Origin: an uncultured Bacteroidales bacterium
GTDB taxonomy: Bacteria; Bacteroidota; Bacteroidia; Bacteroidales; UBA932
Length of the DNA stretch: 5,175 nucleotides
NCBI GenBank assembly: GCA_900317065.1
Contig: ONFK01000136.1
Span: forward strand, 1 to 5,175
Direction of reading: 5' to 3'
Shown here: one piece after another, positions 1-5,175 of the stretch
Numbering within the stretch: the first letter of the stretch is position 1
How the letters are laid out: each line of letters begins with the position of its first letter
Translations under genes and position numbers: made by a program
The notes under the pieces: generated by a model
What the model was told of the DNA's origin: nothing
The model's input: the letters and a program-made list of their open reading frames with translations, nothing else
The model's database searches: none

Positions 1-410
1 AGGAACGCAATGTAAACTACACTCCCGTGTTATCCATGATGGGAGAATACAAGCTCAGGAAGAACTTTTCCATCGGGCTGGAGGCCGCGTACTCCCATTC
101 CGGGAAGGATTATTTCGATCCGTTTACGGACGATTTCATCGGCACTTTCTCGAAGCATACGTTCGCCCTTATGCCAGGCGTCAAATACAGATACCTGTTG
201 AAAAGGTACTTTTCGCTTCATTCGGGAATCTCGGCCGGAGCCGCTCTGCAGTTCGGCAAAGACGGATCAGAGAGCATCTTCGATGTAAGGCCTGCCATTC
301 AGGTCATTCCGATCGGCATGAGAGTCGGGGACAAAATCTACGCAACTCTCGATTATTATTTAGGTAATGTGGCTTTAGGGGTAAGGTTTGGAATAGGATA
401 CAGATTCTAG
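1..410 (+). CDS. Outer-membrane beta-barrel protein, 3' part only
   Basis: The reading frame is open from the left edge (first whole codon at base 3) to a TAG at 408-410, giving about 135 C-terminal residues. A GTG at 27 lies in frame but is probably an internal valine, because the residues before it (ERNVNYTP) continue the same pattern. The protein has short alternating strands rich in aromatic and glycine residues, such as YKLRKNFSIGLEAAYS, VKYRYLLKRYFSLHSG and GNVALGVRFGIGYRF, separated by polar turns. It ends in a phenylalanine, the usual last residue of barrels recognised by the BAM machinery. This supports an outer-membrane barrel; the signal peptide would lie upstream of the window. 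The ligand or role is not visible. The next gene, a lipoprotein, starts 4 bases after the stop, so the two are probably co-transcribed. Confidence is good for the barrel class and low for anything more specific. Confidence 0.72.
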   Translation, partial: ERNVNYTPVLSMMGEYKLRKNFSIGLEAAYSHSGKDYFDPFTDDFIGTFSKHTFALMPGVKYRYLLKRYFSLHSGISAGAALQFGKDGSESIFDVRPAIQVIPIGMRVGDKIYATLDYYLGNVALGVRFGIGYRF

Positions 411-414
411 TGCT

Positions 415-1077
415 ATGAAAAGATTATTATTTTTGTTTGCATTGGCCGCGACGGTGTGCGCGTGCAGCAAAGAATCATATAACGATGAATTCACCGGGAG
501 TTTCAGCTACAACACCACGGCCGGGAGTCATTATCTTCAGACAATAGCCACCGAATTGCTTGTAGACAATATGCGTGCACTGGAAAACGCGCTGGAATTC
601 AACTCTTTCGGTTCGGTTTCCAACAGCAGGACCTCTTCCTACCATTCAAATGGCAAAGACCTGTGGGCGCCGGGAGCGGAATGGACAGTCAACGCGGTAA
701 CATCCATAAAGGGAGTAAAGATATGCAAAGACGCAGCAGACAGCACCTGGACGCTGACCCGGGACGCTGATTACGGCCTGGCGGGCAACACCTACCCTAC
801 CGCATACAGCATCACGCTCCGCATGCATAAGGGAGAGAACTACCACTTTGACTGGGAAGTCAGCGCGCAAGGCACGCGTACCGAGAGCAAGGGATATGGG
901 TGCAAGTTCTGGACAGACGGCACGGTCAATTACCAGACCGCAGAAAGCGGGTACAACTGGTCGAAAGCGTTCGGCACGATGTGGATGGAGGTCAACTGCG
1001 GAGAGGAAATCGTCGACAGGGCTTTCATCCGCTACAACGGCAGTACATCGGACTACCGGTATATGCGCGGACTTTAG
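415..1077 (+). CDS. Hypothetical lipoprotein, 220 aa
   Basis: I do not recognise the family. The N-terminus is a clear lipoprotein signal: MKR, a hydrophobic stretch at residues 4-14, and a lipobox VCAC with Cys17 as the expected lipidated residue, followed by SKES. The mature part of about 203 residues is soluble, with no further membrane segment. It is rich in Thr, Ser, Tyr, Trp and Gly and alternates polar and aromatic residues (for example TWTLTRDADYG near 111-121 and NYHFDWEVSAQGT near 142-154), which suggests a mainly beta structure. Further cysteines lie at 104, 163 and 195, so at most one disulfide could form among them. The ATG at 415 is chosen because it directly precedes the signal peptide; no Shine-Dalgarno is present, as expected in Bacteroidota. 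It follows the barrel gene by 4 bases, so the two products may act together at the outer membrane, but that is inference. Transcription probably ends at the hairpin at 1233-1264. Confidence 0.85.
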   Translation: MKRLLFLFALAATVCACSKESYNDEFTGSFSYNTTAGSHYLQTIATELLVDNMRALENALEFNSFGSVSNSRTSSYHSNGKDLWAPGAEWTVNAVTSIKGVKICKDAADSTWTLTRDADYGLAGNTYPTAYSITLRMHKGENYHFDWEVSAQGTRTESKGYGCKFWTDGTVNYQTAESGYNWSKAFGTMWMEVNCGEEIVDRAFIRYNGSTSDYRYMRGL

Positions 1078-1090
1078 GCCGGCAGGCGTG

Positions 1091-1128
1091 GTGTGCATAC
1101 TGTCCGGGATTTAAGGACAGCATGCACG
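1091..1128. repeat. Imperfect palindrome, tandem copy 1
   Basis: This 38-base unit starts 13 bases after the lipoprotein stop codon. The left arm GTGCATACTGTCC (1093-1105) pairs with the right arm GGACAGCATGCAC (1115-1127) at 12 of 13 positions, leaving one A-C mismatch (1099 against 1121) and a 9-base loop (1106-1114). A T-G wobble (1092 with 1128) could extend the stem. It has no T-run after it, so it is not a standard intrinsic terminator. A second copy, identical at 36 of 38 bases, begins 52 bases further on in the same orientation. The arrangement recalls REP-type extragenic palindromes, but membership of any known family is not established. Confidence 0.85.
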
Positions 1129-1142
1129 TTTTGACCGGGGAA

Positions 1143-1180
1143 GTGTGCATACTGTCCGGGTTTTAGGGACAGCATGCACG
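1143..1180. repeat. Imperfect palindrome, tandem copy 2
   Basis: This is the second copy of the 38-base palindrome, in direct orientation after a 14-base spacer (1129-1142). Arms are at 1145-1157 and 1167-1179 with a loop at 1158-1166. It differs from copy 1 at only two bases, at unit positions 19 and 24, both in the loop. The arms are identical in the two copies, including the A-C mismatch. A run resembling the right half, CCGGGATGGGAGGACAG at 1191-1207, may be a decayed third unit, but that match is weak. There is no open frame of interest through the array. Confidence 0.85.
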
Positions 1181-1232
1181 GGCTGGAAGGCCGGGATGGG
1201 AGGACAGGGTGCCACCGAAGGAGTCTATATAC

Positions 1233-1264
1233 AAAAAGGGATGACCGGCCGGCCATCCCTTTTC
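1233..1264. terminator. Bidirectional rho-independent terminator
   Basis: A strong hairpin lies between two convergent genes. The arm AAAAGGGATG (1234-1243) pairs exactly with CATCCCTTTT (1254-1263), and after one A-C mismatch the inner CC (1245-1246) and GG (1251-1252) can also pair around a 4-base loop. The outer A-run and T-run provide a U-tract on either strand, so it can end the lipoprotein transcript from the left and the gap transcript from the right, whose stop codon is about 20 bases away. Confidence 0.85.
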
Positions 1265-1283
1265 ATTTGCTTATCGCACAGAC

Positions 1284-2351
1284 TTACTTGAGTTCTGCGA
1301 GATACTTGATGGTGCGGACCATCTGAGAAGTGTAGGAGTTCTCGTTGTCGTACCAGGAGACTACCTGAACCTGGAAGGTTTCGTCGTCGATCTTGGAGAC
1401 CATGGTCTGGGTTGCATCAAAGAGGGAACCGAACTTCATGCCGATAACGTCGGAGCTGACGATCTGATCCTCGGTATAGCCGAAGGACTCGGTCTGAGCG
1501 GCCTTCATAGCAGCGTTGATGCCTTCTACGGTAACGTCCTTACCCTTTACTACAGCCACGAGGATGGTGGTGGAGCCGGTAGGAGTGGGAACGCGCTGAG
1601 CGGAGCCGATGAGCTTGCCGTTGAGTTCGGGAATTACGAGACCGATAGCCTTGGCAGCACCGGTGGAGTTGGGAACGATGTTGCAAGCACCTGCGCGGCT
1701 GCGGCGGAGGTCACCTTTGCGCTGAGGGCCGTCGAGGATCATCTGGTCGCCGGTGTAAGCGTGGATGGTGCTCATGATACCGCTCTGGATGGGAGCGTAC
1801 TTGTTGAGAGCGTCAGCCATGGGAGCGAGGCAGTTGGTGGTGCAGGAAGCTGCGCTGATAACTGTATCGGCAGGGGTGAGGGTCTTGTGGTTGGTGTTGT
1901 AGACGATGGTGGGGAGGTCATTGCCTGCAGGAGCGGAGATGACGACCTTCTTTGCGCCGGCCTCGATGTGTGCGGAAGCCTTTGCCTTGGAGGTGTAGAA
2001 ACCTGTGCACTCGAGAACAACGTCGACTTTCAGTTCGCCCCAAGGGAGTTCAGCTGCGTTGGGCTTTGCATAGATGGTGATTTCCTTTCCGTCAACGATG
2101 ATGGAACCGGGAGTGACAACGGTCTTGCCGTCTTCTGCGAGGACTGCGTCCTTGTAATCTACAGTGTGCTTGCCTTCACCGAACTTGCCTGCGAAACCAC
2201 CCTGAGCGGTGTCGTACTTGAGAAGGTGAGCGAGCATTTTAGGACTTGTGAGGTCATTGATGGCGACAACTTCGTAACCATCAGCCTCGAACATCTGACG
2301 GAATGCCAGACGACCGATACGGCCAAAACCGTTGATTGCAATTCTATTCAT
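1284..2351 (-). CDS. gap: Type I glyceraldehyde-3-phosphate dehydrogenase
   Basis: The enzyme oxidises and phosphorylates glyceraldehyde 3-phosphate to 1,3-bisphosphoglycerate, reducing NAD+, in cytoplasmic glycolysis; it also works in reverse for gluconeogenesis. The 355-residue product shows the dinucleotide-binding loop NGFGRIGR (7-14), Asp33 in the AIND motif typical of NAD preference, the active-site motif SAASCTTNCLAP with catalytic Cys170, and His197 in STIHAYTGDQ. The 27-residue Cys-His spacing is canonical. It also has NSTGAAKAIG, AQRVPTPTGS and the C-terminal SWYDNENSY. The catalytic half reads most like the Firmicutes-type bacterial enzyme I know from lactic acid bacteria. The family is usually about 335 residues; the extra length lies in the N-terminal domain, roughly residues 58-90. 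The ATG places the Rossmann strand at residues 3-6 as expected. The gene is monocistronic, with its own promoter upstream and a hairpin terminator about 20 bases after its TAA. Confidence 0.97.
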   Translation of the reverse strand: MNRIAINGFGRIGRLAFRQMFEADGYEVVAINDLTSPKMLAHLLKYDTAQGGFAGKFGEGKHTVDYKDAVLAEDGKTVVTPGSIIVDGKEITIYAKPNAAELPWGELKVDVVLECTGFYTSKAKASAHIEAGAKKVVISAPAGNDLPTIVYNTNHKTLTPADTVISAASCTTNCLAPMADALNKYAPIQSGIMSTIHAYTGDQMILDGPQRKGDLRRSRAGACNIVPNSTGAAKAIGLVIPELNGKLIGSAQRVPTPTGSTTILVAVVKGKDVTVEGINAAMKAAQTESFGYTEDQIVSSDVIGMKFGSLFDATQTMVSKIDDETFQVQVVSWYDNENSYTSQMVRTIKYLAELK

Positions 2352-2417
2352 ATTGAACTAAAATAAATGTTAAACAATTTCTAACCATTTTCTTCAGGTT
2401 TTACTTGAAAAGCGGCG

Positions 2418-2448
2418 CAAATTTACAAAAAAATTAACGCATAATCAA
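2418..2448 (-). promoter_or_regulatory. Bacteroidota-type promoter for gap
   Basis: Read on the minus strand, TAAATTTG at 2425-2418 matches the -7 consensus TAnnTTTG of the Bacteroidota primary sigma factor exactly. A TTG at 2448-2446 lies 20 bases upstream, a suitable place for the -33 element. Transcription would start near 2412 and give a leader of about 60 bases before the gap ATG. The leader is AT-rich, with no Shine-Dalgarno and no stable structure that I can see. Confidence 0.65.
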
Positions 2449-2451
2449 TTA

Positions 2452-2477
2452 TTGCAGGGAAAATAGAACTATCTTTG
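2452..2477 (+). promoter_or_regulatory. Bacteroidota-type promoter for surE-lpxB
   Basis: TATCTTTG at 2470-2477 matches the -7 consensus TAnnTTTG exactly and ends 17 bases before the surE ATG, implying a very short leader. The -33 element is less clear: the nearest TTG (2452-2454) is only 15 bases from the -7 box, shorter than the usual 19-21. The region 2441-2454 is shared with the upstream part of the divergent gap promoter, so the two promoters may interfere with each other or share control. Confidence 0.6.
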
Positions 2478-2494
2478 CATAAAATAATCTCTAT

Positions 2495-3334
2495 ATGAAA
2501 ATTCTTGTCACCAACGACGACGGTTTCAACGCCAAGGGCATACGGACACTGGTCAAAATTCTGAAACGATACGGCGACATCACAGTTGTCGCCCCCAAAA
2601 AGCACCAGAGCGGAATGTCCATGGCCGTGAACCTCGGCCAGAGCCCCATCCCCGTGAAGAAACTCAGCGAGGAGCCGGGAGAGCGCTGGTGGTATCTGGG
2701 CGGAACACCCTCCAGCTGCGTCAAGTTCGGAATAGACAATATATTCTATCCGGAGAAGCCTGACGTAGTCGTTAGCGGCATCAACCATGGCGGAAACTTC
2801 GGAACTGCATATCTCTATTCCGGCACCATAGGGGCGGCCTCCGAAGGGGCGCTTGCATACATTCCGGCGATCGCCGTATCCATCGACGCCTTCGATCCGG
2901 ATGCCGATTTCAGCTCGATCGAAAAGCATTTCCCCGCCATATTCGAAAAGATAACCGACAATCTTTCCGACAGTTACGGATACGTATACAACGTGAACTT
3001 CCCGAAGCCGGGCACCGTCCTCAAGGGCATACGCATGGCGAAAGAAGGCTGGCTGCGCTGGGAGAACGAATTCATCCCCTACGACGAGCGGCTCTTCCGC
3101 ATGAAAGTGCTTTCCATGATGGGGCACGATCTTCCGAAATTCCCCGATCCCGAGGAAGGAGAAGAGCTGTTCATGATGGCGGGCGACATCGTAAACGATT
3201 CCGTAAACGATCCCGAAGCTGACATCAACCTGCTCGCGCAGGGCTATGCCACCATCTCCTGCCACCAGCTGATCAGCCACGACCTGCAGGAAAACGAGCG
3301 CCTGAAAAATCTCGGATTCGAAACGGATTTATGA
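2495..3334 (+). CDS. surE: 5'/3'-nucleotidase SurE
   Basis: SurE is a cytoplasmic metal-dependent phosphatase that removes phosphate from nucleoside 5'- and 3'-monophosphates and is linked to stationary-phase and stress survival. The 279-residue product begins MKILVTNDDGF, with the metal ligands Asp8 and Asp9. It has Ser39 in HQSGMS and Asn97 in VVSGINHGGN, completing the family's usual four-ligand metal site, then YSGTIGAASEG (108-118) and a C-terminal LLAQGYATIS (246-255). It is about 25 residues longer than typical SurE (around 250); the extra sequence appears to lie in the second half, around residues 185-240. The usual motif GTPxDCV reads GGTPSSCV here, with Ser74 in place of the conserved Asp, so this is a divergent member. 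The start is fixed by the metal motif close behind it and by the promoter 17 bases upstream. Its TGA overlaps the lpxB ATG (ATGA), indicating translational coupling. Confidence 0.94.
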   Translation: MKILVTNDDGFNAKGIRTLVKILKRYGDITVVAPKKHQSGMSMAVNLGQSPIPVKKLSEEPGERWWYLGGTPSSCVKFGIDNIFYPEKPDVVVSGINHGGNFGTAYLYSGTIGAASEGALAYIPAIAVSIDAFDPDADFSSIEKHFPAIFEKITDNLSDSYGYVYNVNFPKPGTVLKGIRMAKEGWLRWENEFIPYDERLFRMKVLSMMGHDLPKFPDPEEGEELFMMAGDIVNDSVNDPEADINLLAQGYATISCHQLISHDLQENERLKNLGFETDL

Positions 3335-4455
3335 AGTACTACCTGATAGCCGGCGAAGCCTCCGGCGACCTCCACGGGAGCAATCTGATGAAGGGCCTTC
3401 TGCAGGAAGACCCGGGGGCGGATTTCCGTTTCTGGGGAGGAGGGATGATGGAAGCCGCGGGCGGCACCAAGGTGCGCGACTACAAGGCCACGGCCGTGAT
3501 GGGCCTCACCGACGTACTCGCCAATCTGGGCAGGATTTCCCGCAACCTCAAGGACTGCAAGGCCGACATCCTGGAATGGAAACCGGACGTGGTGATTCTC
3601 ATCGACTACCCGGGATTCAACATGAAGATCGCCCGCTTCTGCCACGAACACGGCATCAGGGTATTCTATTACATCGCGCCCAAGACCTGGGCGTCCCGCG
3701 AAGGCCGCAACCGTAAGCTCAAGGCGTGGGTGGACCGTCTCTTCATAGTCTTCCCCTTCGAGATCCCCTACTTCGAGTCCAGGCAGATCCCCTTCATCTA
3801 CAAGGGCAATCCCCTGGTGGACGCTGTGGACAATCACGAATACCGCAGGCCGGAGGAAGGCCGGTACATCGCGATTCTTGCTGGCTCGCGCAAAGGAGAG
3901 ATCGCCCGGACCATGCCCAAGGCGATGCGGATGGCTGACATCCTGCACGCGCTTCCGGAATATGCCGGCTGCAAGTTCATAGTTGCAGGAGCGCCCTCGA
4001 GGAGTCCGGAAGATTACGACAGGCATATTGGCGGACGCGACTATGTCGAGGTGGTTTTCGGACGCACCTACGACGTCCTGAAATTCGCCGATGCGGCCCT
4101 GATCAACAGCGGAACCGCTTCGCTGGAGGCCGCCCTGACAGGCACGCCCCAGGTGGTCTGCTGGAGCACCAGCTTCGTTACGGCCGTGCTGGCGAAGTAC
4201 GTCCTGCGGGTGCTGGACCACATCAAATACATCTCCCTCGGCAATCTCATCCTCGACCGGCTCGCTTTCCGCGAACTGATCCAGTACGACTTCACCCCCG
4301 AAGAATGCGCCGCCGAGATACGCCGCCTTACAGAAGATCTCCCCTACCGGGAGCGCATGCTCGCCGATTACAGGGAGATCCGTCAGCGTCTCGGAGGCAC
4401 GGGAGCTTCCCGCGCCGTCGCAAAGGCCATGATTCAGTGCCTGGAAGAAGCCTGA
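3331..4455 (+). CDS. lpxB: Lipid-A-disaccharide synthase LpxB
   Basis: LpxB is a peripheral inner-membrane glycosyltransferase of family GT19. It joins UDP-2,3-diacylglucosamine and 2,3-diacylglucosamine 1-phosphate (lipid X) into the beta-1,6-linked disaccharide of lipid A. The 374 residues match the usual family length. Family motifs in order are AGEASGDLHG (7-16), FWGGGMM (34-40), VILIDYPGFN (88-97, Asp92 aligning with the proposed catalytic Asp), YYIAPKTWAS (113-122), GNPLVD (159-164), LAGSRKGEI (183-191; many homologues have LPGSR), INSGTASLEAAL (258-269) and KYISLGNLILDR (299-310). No residue that I know to be essential appears missing. The ATG at 3331 is part of an ATGA overlap with surE, and AGEASGD begins six residues later as expected, which fixes the start. 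No terminator is visible after it; its last seven codons lie antisense to the end of the convergent LtaS-like gene. Confidence 0.97.
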   Translation: MKYYLIAGEASGDLHGSNLMKGLLQEDPGADFRFWGGGMMEAAGGTKVRDYKATAVMGLTDVLANLGRISRNLKDCKADILEWKPDVVILIDYPGFNMKIARFCHEHGIRVFYYIAPKTWASREGRNRKLKAWVDRLFIVFPFEIPYFESRQIPFIYKGNPLVDAVDNHEYRRPEEGRYIAILAGSRKGEIARTMPKAMRMADILHALPEYAGCKFIVAGAPSRSPEDYDRHIGGRDYVEVVFGRTYDVLKFADAALINSGTASLEAALTGTPQVVCWSTSFVTAVLAKYVLRVLDHIKYISLGNLILDRLAFRELIQYDFTPEECAAEIRRLTEDLPYRERMLADYREIRQRLGGTGASRAVAKAMIQCLEEA

Positions 4456-5175
4456 TACTCGGTATTTATAACCTGATACACCGCCTGCGTCTCGCGCAGC
4501 TGCTTCTCCGCCACCTCGTCCTCGATAAGGGTTTCGGTGAAATTGCTCCGTCCGGTCTGCTCCACGGCGAACTGGCGCACCTGACGCACCGGGCTCAGCA
4601 CCGTCAGGACTGAATCCGCATAGTAGCCAAGGTCCTGGTAGGTCGCCATGAAAGCGCGCTCGCGGAAATCGTCCGACAGCACATCCTGGCCGTAGAAACG
4701 GGAATCGTAGCTGAATCCCAGCAGGTTGAAGAGCGTAGGCATCACATCTATCTGCGAGCACACCTTCTGCACATGTGCAGGTTCTATGAAACCGGGAGAG
4801 TAGATGAAGGCAGGAATGTGATATCCATCCAGAGGGAGACTGGTCTTGCCGGCGCTCGATGCGCAATGGTCCGCCATTATCACGAACACGGTATTTTCGA
4901 ACCAAGGCTTTGAGGAGGCCTCGTTGATGAACTTCCCTATCGCATAGTCGGTGTATTTCACGGCCGCCGAACGCGACATGAGATTGCCGTCATATTCGAT
5001 GCGTCCCTCGGGATATGTGTATGGCCTGTGATTAGATACGGTCATGATATGGGCGAAAAAGGGCTCGGAGGCGGCATCGAAGTCGCGCAGGGCCACTCTG
5101 TAGGTATCCTCGTCGCAGGTTCCCCAGATATTGTCGAAGGTTATATCCGCCTTATCGAAGGTCTTCTTGTCGCGG
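4434..5175 (-). CDS. LtaS-like sulfatase-family protein, C-terminal part
   Basis: The frame is open from the right edge to a TGA at 4434-4436, giving 246 C-terminal residues of a larger protein. A GTG at 5096 is internal, since the 26 residues before it (including DITFDNIWGTCDED) belong to the same conserved domain. The visible part matches the extracytoplasmic catalytic domain of lipoteichoic acid synthase-type enzymes: FAHIMTVSNHRPY, with fragment His49 aligning with the substrate/metal-site His, and VIMADHCASSAG, with Asp102-His103 as metal ligands. These are followed by GYHIPAFIYSPG and a SQIDVMPTLFNLLG motif. The catalytic Thr and the N-terminal membrane helices would lie outside the window. 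Family members move phosphoglycerol or phosphoethanolamine from phospholipid to envelope glycans. As Bacteroidota make no classical lipoteichoic acid, the acceptor is unknown; a phosphatase or sulfatase role cannot be excluded. Its 3' end overlaps the end of lpxB by 22 bases. Confidence 0.88.
   Translation of the reverse strand, partial: RDKKTFDKADITFDNIWGTCDEDTYRVALRDFDAASEPFFAHIMTVSNHRPYTYPEGRIEYDGNLMSRSAAVKYTDYAIGKFINEASSKPWFENTVFVIMADHCASSAGKTSLPLDGYHIPAFIYSPGFIEPAHVQKVCSQIDVMPTLFNLLGFSYDSRFYGQDVLSDDFRERAFMATYQDLGYYADSVLTVLSPVRQVRQFAVEQTGRSNFTETLIEDEVAEKQLRETQAVYQVINTEYQASSRH

Noticed and set aside
646..1098. A 150-codon open frame on the minus strand across the lipoprotein gene, and two overlapping plus-strand frames of 88 codons at 848-1166
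   Set aside because: The lipoprotein frame has a clear signal peptide and lipobox and fits the operon. The others show no motif, and two of them read through the palindromic repeats.
1091..1180. CRISPR array or attachment site
   Set aside because: Only two units are present, they are palindromic with a 14-base spacer, and no cas, integrase or tRNA gene is nearby in the window.
1761..2366. A 201-codon open frame on the plus strand across gap
   Set aside because: It is the mirror of the well-supported GAPDH gene and has no features of its own.
2423..3280. A 285-codon open frame on the minus strand, antisense to surE
   Set aside because: surE is supported by complete family motifs, and this frame has no family features; its end also lies inside the divergent promoter region.
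4485..4499. Small hairpin CTGCG-TCTCG-CGCAG just after the lpxB stop, considered as a terminator
   Set aside because: The stem is only 5 base pairs, no T-run follows, and it lies within coding sequence of the LtaS-like gene.
3244..4905. A 553-codon open frame on the minus strand, antisense to lpxB and running past it
   Set aside because: It covers a certain LpxB gene and part of the LtaS-like gene in another frame, has low-complexity composition rich in Arg, Gly, Ala, Val and His, and shows no recognisable motif. Long antisense frames are common in GC-rich coding DNA.

Overview
The window looks like chromosomal DNA from a member of the Bacteroidota, most likely the order Bacteroidales. The evidence is two TAnnTTTG-type -7 promoter boxes, no Shine-Dalgarno sequences before the starts, a surE-lpxB pair as found in this group, and an outer-membrane barrel gene followed closely by a lipoprotein gene. 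LpxB shows that the cell makes lipid A and so has a Gram-negative envelope. The genus cannot be fixed from the sequence alone; base composition is moderately GC-rich, unlike AT-rich Bacteroides.

Layout. Positions 1-1077 (+) hold the 3' end of an outer-membrane beta-barrel protein gene and, 4 bases later, a gene for an unrecognised 220-residue lipoprotein; the two probably form one transcript. Positions 1078-1283 are intergenic and carry two nearly identical 38-base imperfect palindromes in tandem, followed by a strong bidirectional terminator hairpin. Positions 1284-2351 (-) encode a complete type I glyceraldehyde-3-phosphate dehydrogenase, slightly longer than usual. Positions 2352-2494 form a divergent AT-rich promoter region serving gap on one side and surE-lpxB on the other. 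Positions 2495-4455 (+) hold surE (survival nucleotidase) and lpxB (lipid A disaccharide synthase), joined by an ATGA stop/start overlap. Positions 4434-5175 (-) hold the C-terminal part of an LtaS-like sulfatase-fold enzyme, which runs off the right edge and overlaps the end of lpxB by 22 bases tail to tail.

How they fit together. LpxB, the barrel protein, the lipoprotein and the LtaS-like enzyme all concern the cell envelope, whereas GAPDH and SurE are housekeeping metabolism. I see no mobile element, CRISPR array, RNA gene or clear new multi-gene system. The most unusual features are the tandem palindromes, a SurE of a divergent type, the GAPDH insertion, and the overlapping convergent ends of lpxB and the LtaS-like gene.
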